Assembly: GCA_031552405.1 (NCBI GenBank)
Contig: JAVBMN010000011.1
Span: 1-64,000 of the forward strand
Direction: 5' to 3'
Source: UBA1794 sp031552405
Lineage (GTDB): Bacteria; Bacteroidota; Bacteroidia; Bacteroidales; Bacteroidaceae
DNA length: 64,000 nt
Made by a program: the position numbers and the translations under genes. The stretch's first letter is position 1; every line of letters begins with the position of its first letter. Below are positions 1-8,300 of this stretch, one piece after another. The notes beneath the pieces are model-generated. The model had not been told where the DNA came from. It worked only from the letters and a program-made list of their open reading frames with translations, and did not search any database.

Positions 1-1
1 C

Positions 2-820
2 CAGGTACGACTTGGTAATAGCAGCGTTACCAGCATTGGCGGTTATGCAGCCTGGTCAAATCTTTCGGATGGACGTGCAAAGAAGAATATCCAGTCGGAT
101 GTGCCCGGGCTTGCCTTTATCAACGCTTTGCAACCGGTTACTTACAATCTGAATCTGGATGCCTTAGATAATCTGATGAAAACCGATGAAATGAAGAAAA
201 GTGAATTGCCCCAAGAGTTATTAGCTGTTGATAAAAAAGCAAGAGAAGTTAGGCAGAAACAAGTGCAGACTGGCTTTGTGGCACAGGATGTAGAAAAGGC
301 CGCGAAAGAGATCGGTTATAATTTTAGCGGTGTGGATGTAGACGAGATGGGTATCTACGCCTTGCGTTATTCTGAATTTGTGGTTCCTTTGGTAAAGGCT
401 GTGCAAGAGCTTAGCAAAACCGTGCAAGAGCAGCAGAGTATTATTGATGAGCTGGCCCAGAAAGTTGAAAAGTTGGAAGGCTCTACTCCTGCAATCAGCA
501 TTCGCTCCAACGTCGGGAATACTATACTGACAACTGATTTATCTGCTACCGTGATTGAGCAATGTAAACTGTACCAGAATATCCCCAATCCGTTTAATCA
601 GGATACCCAGATCGGATTCTATATTCCCGAAAGTGTTACTGTTGCTCAATTGTGTATTTATAATATGCAGGGCACTCAGCTCAAACAAATCATACTTACC
701 CAACGTGGTGAGGGTTCGCAAGGAATTTCCGGCTCCGAACTGACTGCCGGAATGTATCTGTACGCACTGATTGTAGATGGGAAAGAGATTGATACGAAGC
801 GGATGATATTAACAAAATGA
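2..820 (+). CDS. S74 chaperone-domain surface protein with sorting tail (5' partial)
   Basis: The reading frame is open from the left edge, so the true start lies outside the window. What is visible begins with a short beta-rich stretch. It is followed by an S-D-G-R-A-K motif (Ser codon at 65, Lys codon at 80), which is the entry to a peptidase S74 intramolecular chaperone domain as in phage tail spikes. In that family the Ser and the Lys five residues later drive self-cleavage after trimerisation. The chaperone domain runs to a coiled coil (LVKAVQELSKTVQEQQ) near 390-480. After a linker comes an NPFNQDTQIGFYIP segment and a roughly 80-residue beta domain ending in MILTK, typical of type A type-IX sorting domains. 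It lies 17 bp before the M6 protease gene. The paralogue at 41115 has the same architecture. The role is inferred: a trimeric surface or secreted fibre. Confidence 0.85.
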   Translation, partial: QVRLGNSSVTSIGGYAAWSNLSDGRAKKNIQSDVPGLAFINALQPVTYNLNLDALDNLMKTDEMKKSELPQELLAVDKKAREVRQKQVQTGFVAQDVEKAAKEIGYNFSGVDVDEMGIYALRYSEFVVPLVKAVQELSKTVQEQQSIIDELAQKVEKLEGSTPAISIRSNVGNTILTTDLSATVIEQCKLYQNIPNPFNQDTQIGFYIPESVTVAQLCIYNMQGTQLKQIILTQRGEGSQGISGSELTAGMYLYALIVDGKEIDTKRMILTK

Positions 821-837
821 AAGAAAGGATTTGAAGT

Positions 838-2607
838 ATGAAAAGAATAGGAATTACAATTATAGCAAGTCTGATCTTCCATTTTTATTCCTTTGGTGCG
901 TATTTGTCAAATGTCCCCATAACAATAATTCAACCTGATGGAACCAAAATAGACTGTTTTGCTACAGGTGATGAATATTATAACTGGGCTCATGATAAAG
1001 ATGGCTATACAATTATACAAAACCCGAAAACGGGATATTATTGTTATGCGATTCTGAAAGGAGAGGATCTGGTATCTTCTGATTATGTAGTTGGGAAGAT
1101 CTTGCCAGAACATGTAAATATTACCCCTTATATTAATATAGCAACAAAGAAAGTAATAGAAAAAGTAAATGAATTTATTCAAAAAACGCCTCCAAAAGAA
1201 ATTATTCAAAAATCTGCTTTCCAATTAAATGCGACAACCAAACCTGCGGGAATAGTTAATAACATTATTGTGTATATCCGATTTGCTGATCAGGTAGAAT
1301 TTCCAGCAAATCAAGGCGTTTATACATCTGTCTTTAATAGTAGTACTAATGGTGCAAATTCTATGAGAAACTATTTTAAAGAGGTTTCTTATAATCAATT
1401 AGATGTTGTATCTCATTTTTATCCAAGCAATAACGGTACAGCTATTTTATCATATCATGATTCACATAATAGAGATTACTTCTGTCCATATTCTATAACC
1501 AATCCTTTAGGTTATACAGATTTGCAGCGAACAGAAAGAGAGCATACTTTATTATATAATGCTATTGATTATGTTAAGAATCAGATTCCAGCTTCTTTAA
1601 ATTTAGATTATAATAATGATGGCTATGTAGATAATATATGTTTTATTGTACGTGGAGGTAGTACGGCGTGGAACACTCTTTTATGGCCTCACAAATGGTC
1701 ACTATTTTCTAGGATTATTAGTATTAATGGGAAAAGGGTCTATGATTTTAATTTTCAATTGGATGACAGATTATCATTAACTCTAGATAATGGTGTATTA
1801 TGCCACGAAATGAATCACACTTTCGGAGCACCAGATTTATATCATTCTAATTCTGATAGCTCTCCTGTTGGATATTGGGATTTAATGGGAAGTAATCGGA
1901 ATCCGCCGCAACATATGAGTTCATATATGAAGTATAAGTATGGTGGTTGGATATCATCGATTCCTTTGATTACAACCTCTGGTACTTATACATTACAACC
2001 TCTGACTTCACCGATTAATAATTGTTATAAAATCCCCATTGCTGGATCTTCACAATATATTATCGTAGAATATAGGAAGAAAACAGGAATATTTGAAAGC
2101 AGTATACTTGGTAGTGGGCTGATTATTTATAGGATAAATGAGAATTATAGAGGAAACTTTAATGGAGTTGGGCATGGAGGTGCATCTGATGAAGTTTATG
2201 TTTTTAGGCGTGATGGTACAATTTTATCTAATGGATATATCAATGATGCATATTTCTCAGAACTGTCAGGCCGGACATGCTTCAGTAATACAACTAATCC
2301 TCATTGTTTTGTATCAAATGGGAACTTGGGAGATTTATATATAAAGAATGTGCGAGAAAATGCAGATGGAACATTAAATTTCGATGTTAGATTTTGTGAT
2401 GATGATGATCTCATTTATTCAAATACAAGTAATTTGCCTCCCATTTCTAATGCGGTTAATCATATTCAAACTCAGGGAATTGTCGTAGTGAAAAATGCGG
2501 ATGATATCATTTTTGAAGCAAGGAATGAAATAATTCTTAATCCTGGGTTTGAGGTGCAATTGGGCGGTAGATTCGAAATCAATATAAATGAATGTGGAAA
2601 TAAATAA
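838..2607 (+). CDS. secreted M6-family metalloprotease
   Basis: The protein has 589 residues and an N-terminal signal peptide (residues 1 to about 20). The zinc-binding motif HEMNHTFGAPD is at residues 323-333, the extended HExxHxxGxxD form of M6 (immune inhibitor A-like) proteases, with His323, Glu324 and His327 visible. A pro-region rich in Tyr and Asn precedes the catalytic domain (about 130-480). The last 60 or so residues contain a small beta module with an NPGFEV motif and end in ECGNK, with a Cys four residues from the end. The subtilisin at 42248 ends in a similar module with DSGFEV and a near-terminal Cys. The gene is visibly more AT-rich than its neighbours, which suggests a different history. 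It sits second in a three-gene cassette, 17 bp after the S74 protein and 14 bp before the next gene. Substrates are unknown. Confidence 0.88.
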   Translation: MKRIGITIIASLIFHFYSFGAYLSNVPITIIQPDGTKIDCFATGDEYYNWAHDKDGYTIIQNPKTGYYCYAILKGEDLVSSDYVVGKILPEHVNITPYINIATKKVIEKVNEFIQKTPPKEIIQKSAFQLNATTKPAGIVNNIIVYIRFADQVEFPANQGVYTSVFNSSTNGANSMRNYFKEVSYNQLDVVSHFYPSNNGTAILSYHDSHNRDYFCPYSITNPLGYTDLQRTEREHTLLYNAIDYVKNQIPASLNLDYNNDGYVDNICFIVRGGSTAWNTLLWPHKWSLFSRIISINGKRVYDFNFQLDDRLSLTLDNGVLCHEMNHTFGAPDLYHSNSDSSPVGYWDLMGSNRNPPQHMSSYMKYKYGGWISSIPLITTSGTYTLQPLTSPINNCYKIPIAGSSQYIIVEYRKKTGIFESSILGSGLIIYRINENYRGNFNGVGHGGASDEVYVFRRDGTILSNGYINDAYFSELSGRTCFSNTTNPHCFVSNGNLGDLYIKNVRENADGTLNFDVRFCDDDDLIYSNTSNLPPISNAVNHIQTQGIVVVKNADDIIFEARNEIILNPGFEVQLGGRFEININECGNK

Positions 2608-2621
2608 CGATATATATTATT

Positions 2622-3284
2622 ATGAAAACAATGAAATTAAAGCTATTAATACTGTTGCTTTCAATAAGTGGAAATTTGTGTGCTCAAAATATTCAGACTT
2701 TTCCAGGAACGTATCGCTTGAAAGGACAGTGCGCAGATCTGACCAAATATAACTATCTGTTCCCTGAAGAACGCGATGTGGTAATCACGGAAAGTGCGGG
2801 AACAGATTTGCTCTTCGATATTAATATAGATTTTACCCCCTCGTTCAAGGCTACGGCGCTGAATGATAGTCTATTTGTCCCCCTTCAGAGTTGGGAAAAT
2901 TTTGATGAAACGCAAGCTACATTTCGGGCGAAGGGCAGGGTAGAGAACGACTCTCTTTTTCTACATTATATAGCAGGTGGTACATTTGGTATTGTTGATT
3001 GCGATTGTAAAGGAGAAAGGGTCACATCCCTGAGTAGCAACACTCTGGAAGGAGAAAGCAACAGTGACGTGTATTTTGATCCTGAGAGCAACAGTCTTTT
3101 TATCCTTGCAGGCAGTAGGCTTGAAATAATAGATGTATCCGGAACGCTTATGTATCATTCGGAGTTGTTAAGTGGGCTAAATGAAGTCTCTGCAAATCAT
3201 TTTATAAAAGGGGTTTACTTGGTGAGAATCTGGCATGAGGATAAGAGCGTTCAGACTTTCAAATGGATTATTAATAAGGGGTGA
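2622..3284 (+). CDS. small secreted protein with type-IX-like sorting tail
   Basis: The protein has 220 residues. A signal peptide ends near the LCAQ segment (residues 17-22). The middle part, with a predicted beta pattern and a G-I-V-D-C-D-C Cys pair near residue 125, has no family I can name. The last 70 residues (from about 150) have the alternating beta pattern, the IIDVSGTLMY-type strand and the GVYLVRI motif of type A sorting domains. It is the third gene of the cassette, 14 bp after the M6 protease. The third gene of the second cassette (43778) has the same plan: a secreted protein with a similar D-C-x-C element followed by a sorting-type tail. The function is unknown. Co-transcription with the protease is likely from spacing alone. 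Confidence 0.75.
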   Translation: MKTMKLKLLILLLSISGNLCAQNIQTFPGTYRLKGQCADLTKYNYLFPEERDVVITESAGTDLLFDINIDFTPSFKATALNDSLFVPLQSWENFDETQATFRAKGRVENDSLFLHYIAGGTFGIVDCDCKGERVTSLSSNTLEGESNSDVYFDPESNSLFILAGSRLEIIDVSGTLMYHSELLSGLNEVSANHFIKGVYLVRIWHEDKSVQTFKWIINKG

Positions 3285-3395
3285 AGCAGATTCTTTCTTG
3301 CCCTATGGTAGAGGTTATGCTAATTGAACCTGCTGGCATTTGATTGTCGGCAGGGACATTAGGTTCCTCTATGTGGGAGAATTTTGCCAGGGGCG

Positions 3396-4199
3396 TTACT
3401 GCATCTTCCGGATGTGGTGTTTGTTACCCTTCAGCAGGATCTGCTTGGGTGCTCCCACGTAGGATACGTCGCCGCTGCCGGATACCTGTGCTTCCAGCTT
3501 TTGAACGGGGTAGCAGGTAATATCTCCGCTGCCCGAAATGGAGATCTTCACGTTTTGGGCAACCAACCGTTCGGCAGTGATATCGCCCGATCCGTTAATG
3601 GTAAAGGAGATATTTTGCGCGGCGCCCACTAAATTAAGATCACCTGACCCGTTGACGAGCGCGTTGAGGTGAGTGGCTTTGAGGCGCTTGATGCCTATAT
3701 CTCCACTGCCCTGTACGGTTAGGCCGAGGGTGCCGCATTGCAGGTTGTCGCCGGTCACATCTCCTGAACCGTTGATGGATATCTGCAGTTTATCGGTTGT
3801 CAGCGTGCCCGGCAGGAATACATCCCCCGAACCGGTAATCTCTATCGTATTTAACTGAGGCGAGGATACCAGTATCCGTATGCCGGCCTTGCCGGAGATC
3901 TTTACGTGGTCTTTAATTCTGATCTGCAGTATCTCGTTGGAAACAGTGGTTTCTACGAGGTCGGTGATATTCTCGGGGGCATATACATAGACTACCGTTT
4001 CTCCGTTTTTACTTTGGCGGTATTCCACATCGGGGTTTCCCTGCAGGCGGATGCCAGTGAGGGAAGTGATACTCTTGATCTCCTTTGTAACAAACTTAGA
4101 GCTGGGACGGATTGTCTTAATCTGTGCATGGCCTAATCCGGTACATAACAGGAAGAAGGTAAGAACGCTGATCACGTTTCTGTATTGAGCATTTCTCAT
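3396..4199 (-). CDS. secreted DUF2807 (GIN-domain) protein
   Basis: The protein has 267 residues and an N-terminal signal peptide. The body is a beta-helix-like array in which G-S-G-D-(I/V/L) recurs about every 20 residues between roughly 115 and 250. This is the hallmark of DUF2807, also called the putative autotransporter adhesin head GIN domain. It also carries the ITSLTGIRLQGNPDVE-type entry segment usual for the family. The domain is widespread in Bacteroidetes and its biochemical role is unsettled; a cell-envelope location is expected. It is transcribed away from the nitroreductase at 4332, and a good -7 box is visible on the minus strand at 4237-4244. Confidence 0.85.
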   Translation of the reverse strand: MRNAQYRNVISVLTFFLLCTGLGHAQIKTIRPSSKFVTKEIKSITSLTGIRLQGNPDVEYRQSKNGETVVYVYAPENITDLVETTVSNEILQIRIKDHVKISGKAGIRILVSSPQLNTIEITGSGDVFLPGTLTTDKLQISINGSGDVTGDNLQCGTLGLTVQGSGDIGIKRLKATHLNALVNGSGDLNLVGAAQNISFTINGSGDITAERLVAQNVKISISGSGDITCYPVQKLEAQVSGSGDVSYVGAPKQILLKGNKHHIRKMQ

Positions 4200-4236
4200 G
4201 ATAAGAATGGTTTAGAGATAAATAACTACTTTTGCG

Positions 4237-4314
4237 CAAAGATATGTTTTTTATAATAAATCACAATAATTAAGCCATGAAAAGCATGGAATATCTTCTT
4301 TTTTGGTATGTTTG
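4237..4314. promoter_or_regulatory. divergent promoter pair
   Basis: Two Bacteroides-type -7 boxes (TAnnTTTG) face opposite ways between the DUF2807 and nitroreductase genes. On the minus strand TATCTTTG occupies 4237-4244, with a weak ATTG at -33 spacing (4264-4267). On the plus strand TATGTTTG is at 4307-4314, about 18 bp before the nitroreductase start, with no clear -33 match. Confidence 0.55.
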
Positions 4315-4331
4315 CCGGATAATCAATAATA

Positions 4332-4937
4332 ATGAAAAGCGTTATGAAAATAAGAAATGTACTATTGACCACTGTGGCCTGTCTGTGTCTGTCATGCATA
4401 AACGCGCAGAATGCTGCACCCCGTATCCAGCTGGAGAAGCCTGATATGACCCGTGGCACATCTCTGATGAAAGCCCTTGAAGACAGGCAAAGTACCCGTG
4501 AATGCTCCGACAAAGACCTCTCGGCCGTCGACCTGGCCGGTGTGATCTGGGCCGCAAACGGCATCAACCGCCCCGAAAGCGGCAAGCGTACTGCCCCCAG
4601 TGCCATGAACAAGCAGGATATTAAGGTATATGTATGCCTCAAGCAAGGCAGCTACCTCTATGATCACAAGGCGCATGCCCTGGAACTTATCAGCGAGGGA
4701 GATGCCCGTCAGCGTACGGAGGCTCCTGTGATGCTGGTGCTGGTGTCGGATACAAAGGAAACCTGGGGTGCGCTGGATGCCGGTATCGTGAGCCAGAACA
4801 TCAGCCTGTATTGCGCTGCTTTCCAACTGGCCACCGTGCCCCGCGGCTCAATGGATCAGGATGCCTTGCGCACTGCCCTGAAGCTGGCTGATACGCAACA
4901 ATTGCACCTGAATCACCCGGTAGGATACTTCAAGTAG
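4332..4937 (+). CDS. exported nitroreductase (SagB-type)
   Basis: The protein has 201 residues. A hydrophobic N-terminus ending in CLSCINAQN suggests export; the Cys could also fit a loose lipobox. The remainder matches the FMN-dependent nitroreductase fold of the SagB/ThcOx-like type: the R-Q-S-T-R-E (residues 52-57) and L-A-G-V-I-W-A-A-N-G-I-N-R segments, then SGKRTAPSAMNKQDIKVYV and a final helix near A-A-F-Q-L-A-T-V-P-R-G. At about 180 mature residues it is the compact single-domain form. An alternative in-frame start lies at 4344. It stands alone, followed by a strong inverted repeat. The substrate is unknown; an oxidoreductase role in the envelope is inferred. Confidence 0.8.
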   Translation: MKSVMKIRNVLLTTVACLCLSCINAQNAAPRIQLEKPDMTRGTSLMKALEDRQSTRECSDKDLSAVDLAGVIWAANGINRPESGKRTAPSAMNKQDIKVYVCLKQGSYLYDHKAHALELISEGDARQRTEAPVMLVLVSDTKETWGALDAGIVSQNISLYCAAFQLATVPRGSMDQDALRTALKLADTQQLHLNHPVGYFK

Positions 4938-4962
4938 CCCCTTAGCCGGAGATTAAAGCGTT

Positions 4963-5015
4963 TCAGCGCTGAAAGAAGAAAGAGCAATCATACTGCCTTC
5001 TTCTTTCAGCGCTGA
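4963..5015 (+). terminator. 18-bp inverted repeat after the nitroreductase
   Basis: The arms TCAGCGCTGAAAGAAGAA (4963-4980) and its perfect complement (4998-5015) flank a 17-nt loop. The outer TCAGCGCTGA is itself palindromic. It sits 25 bp after the stop codon and would form a strong hairpin. No long T-run follows, so it may be a terminator, an mRNA-stabilising stem or a repeat element. Confidence 0.55.
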
Positions 5016-5338
5016 TTCTGTGTAGGCACGCCGCATCCGCGGTGGCTTATGGACTTTCATTTTCTTTAATCCTGACAAAGAAAGTCTCTTTCGTATCCTG
5101 TGTCTACTGTCAACTGTCGTATGGTTTTTCTTAGATTCAATCCTGAAAAGACGATAGATAATTGCACAAAACTCTTCTTTCAAGCGTTCTGTAAATACAC
5201 CTTTGTAGTACGTAACACCTTTTGCATTAACTAATTAATCTTTTAACGGAAATACACAAAGTATTCTAAATCACATTTTTACATTTGTAGCATCTACTAC
5301 ATCAATCACCTAATATTCACCTTTAAAGTATCAACGTA
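5016..5338 (+). other. intergenic region upstream of the giant secreted protein
   Basis: No gene is supported here. A TACATTTG -7 box lies at 5280-5287, 51 bp before the start at 5339, with no convincing -33 TTTG. The 21-bp-period repeats seen before the GH30 and second lectin-like genes are absent, so this gene is probably controlled differently. Confidence 0.45.
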
Positions 5339-8300
5339 ATGAGAAAACGATTACCGTTTTTGTTGGTGGTGGCGACAGCCATTTTCAACTTCCTGCAATT
5401 GCAGGCTCAGGATCCTTACTTGCCTCAACAGGCAGAAATGGGAACTACATTGGCACCAGGTGACTTCCCTTCGTTTGCCCCTGCGGGCGATTACACCTTT
5501 GATGTGGAGTTAACGACGGGAACATCCATTGATGCGCGCAATGAACTTGGAGTAGGTTTCGAGTATGTAACTACGGCGGACGGGGCGTACCGGTTTGCCG
5601 TCAGAAGTGGAAAGGTATACACCTATAGAGACAGTGTATACGTGGAGAAATTCTTAGTAAAGACCTTTACGGACCGTGTGCCGGAGTTTCCCGCTATCTA
5701 TGCGGAAGCCGATGATGCGATAGACCGTACGGGTATTTATAATGAGGCAAACTTGTTCAAGAACCCCGGCTTTGAAACACCGGCTAACCCAAAGGATGTG
5801 CGGAGCGCCACAGATGTGCGCTGGCTTCCTTTTGGCTGGCAATCACTGGACTTTAAAGCAAACTGTGGAAACAGCCGTGTCAATGATGTGACCATCAATT
5901 CCGGCTTTAGCGCAATCACCCCGAATGCCGAGGGGCTTGGAGTATTGATGTTCCATCAGTATGAAAACAACTTCTACCAGGAATTCCCGGCAGGGACTAT
6001 TAAAAACAAAACATGGTACGAAGCAAAGTTCCGCACCTGGACGCACACTGGCGGCCAAAAGGGCGGAACTTATTTTGTGCGTGTAGGAACAACTCCTAAT
6101 GGGAGTGATATTTATTCTTATTCATTCACTCAGTTGGATACGGATTATGGTATGCAAGACATATCCTGCTACTTTCGCACAGGTGAAACGACTGCCAATG
6201 CACCGGTGTACTTTACTATTTATCGGGCTACTTCGGGAAAGATTGCTCATTTTGACCGGATGACTTTGACAGAGGCTACTACCGTTCCCGTAATGAATGG
6301 CTTGACCTTTACGGGAGGCGATGCAGCCGAGGTGAAATACGCAGACGGAGCCTTTGCCCCTGTAACTACTCTGGCTGCCGGAGAGTACTATGATATGACC
6401 GATTATGTGACCAATGCATCCGTAATCAGCGGCGAGGGCTGGTTGGGTGACAATAGTACAAATAGCGGCCAGCAGTACCCAGGCGCACCGGATAATACCT
6501 ATCTGGACAAATGGAGTGGCTCAGCCTATTCTTATAATGTGTATCAAACGCTGGAGGGCATCCCCAACGGGTCTTATACCATTATAGCAGCGGCGCGTAG
6601 TAACGGTGATGCATTCAGTGTGTATGCCGAAGGTACTACCTCAGGAAGCCAACCTGTTATTAATAATGGAAGCACCAACGGTGCGTTAGGCAACGGATGG
6701 AATGACATCACCGTATCCGGCGTACAAGTGCTGGGTAACACCCTTACCTTTGGTGTGAAGGGGCAATCTCCCGGAAACATCTGGATAGGTTCTGACAATT
6801 ACCGCCTGCACTTCTACGGCACGGACTTCACCGCTCTGAAAGAACTGCTGACAGAGAAGAAAGACTCTGCTATTGTCTTACAGCCTTTGAAGATGGCCGA
6901 GGCGGCAGGTGCAAGCCTTACCACCGCCATCACAAATGCCACTGCTGTTATTGACGCCGATCCAACGACGCTGGAAGCCATAGAGAATGCAAATAAACAG
7001 ATGGATGCAGCCATTAAGGCCGCCAATGCCTCTATCGGATACTATAAGTCGCTGAATGCAGCCATCGAGCTGGCAAATACGAACAAAGCCAATTACACGG
7101 AACTACCTGGACTGGCCAATTTCGAGACTGCCATTGGTATTGCACAGGGCGTGTATGAAACGGCCAAGGCTGATTCTACGGGCATAGCACAGGCCATAGG
7201 CGCACTGAAAAAAGCAGAAGTAACCTGCCGCTTCACTGCCGACCTGCCCATAAATGCCACCTTCCTGTTGCAGAACCCCAACTTTGAGGCGTTTACTGGA
7301 TGGGTTACCGACAATACATCTGCCGTAGCTGGTGACTTTAAGATCTCTACAGCCAACGGAAAAACCTGCTGGAACTCATGGTCCAACAACTTTACCCGTA
7401 TGAGTGTATACCAGAATCTGGAGGGCATACCTGCCGGAGTGTATACGGTTTCTTGCTATACCGCCACGGATGCCGCACCTCATGATCAGCATGCCTATGT
7501 AACCACCTCTGTGGGTACTGTAGTATCTCCGGTGGCTACCGTGCAGACTACCGCGACACCGTTTGCCACAAATGCCCAATGGGAACAGCTCACCACCGTT
7601 CAGGCTATTGTGGGCGAAGATGGGAAGATGGTCATCGGTTTTGCCTCTACCTCCGGTGGGCAAGCTTCGGGCTGGTTCTGCGTAACCGGTTTCGAGCTGA
7701 CCTGTGTATCCAAACTCAATGCCCCCGACTTTCCCGCTACCGTGAAACCGGTAACCACGGGTGAGTATGTGGTGTATCATCCGGCTTCGGGCAAATACTT
7801 GTCTAACAATACCGCAGTATCTGCTCCTGTATTGAACGACTATGGATACATTGCCGCTCAGGATGCCTATTTCTGGAACATTACCGTATCCGGAGAGAAC
7901 AATGATACCATTATGCTGCAACAGCATTCCAGTCAGAAGTACATGAATGCCAATGCCAGCAACACCTATGGAATTCTGTTGGGCAATGTAGATGCAGCGA
8001 ATGTATCCAAATGGGCCTTGACGGATGTAAAAGATGGCTATAACTTCAGCGCTCGCCGCGCCGCTTCCGGCAAGCTTGTGGGAGTGGATGGCCTGACCGG
8101 GAACAATGTTGGTATCTATTACGACAAGGGAACTGACAAGAATCCATTGTTCCAGTTCATCACCAAAGAAGCTTTCCTGGCCTATGTGCCGCTGATGGAA
8201 TACTTCAATGCCAAGGAAGCCCTGAAGGCTGCTCTGGCTCTGGCCGCTGAACGGGTAGGTCTCAACCCTGCCGCTTATAGTGCCGAAGCCACCACCGCTT

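Noticed and set aside
2..820. A prophage, suggested by the S74 tail-spike domain
   Set aside because: No phage structural, integrase or lysis genes are near. The protein ends in a bacterial sorting-type tail and has a paralogue in a non-phage setting.
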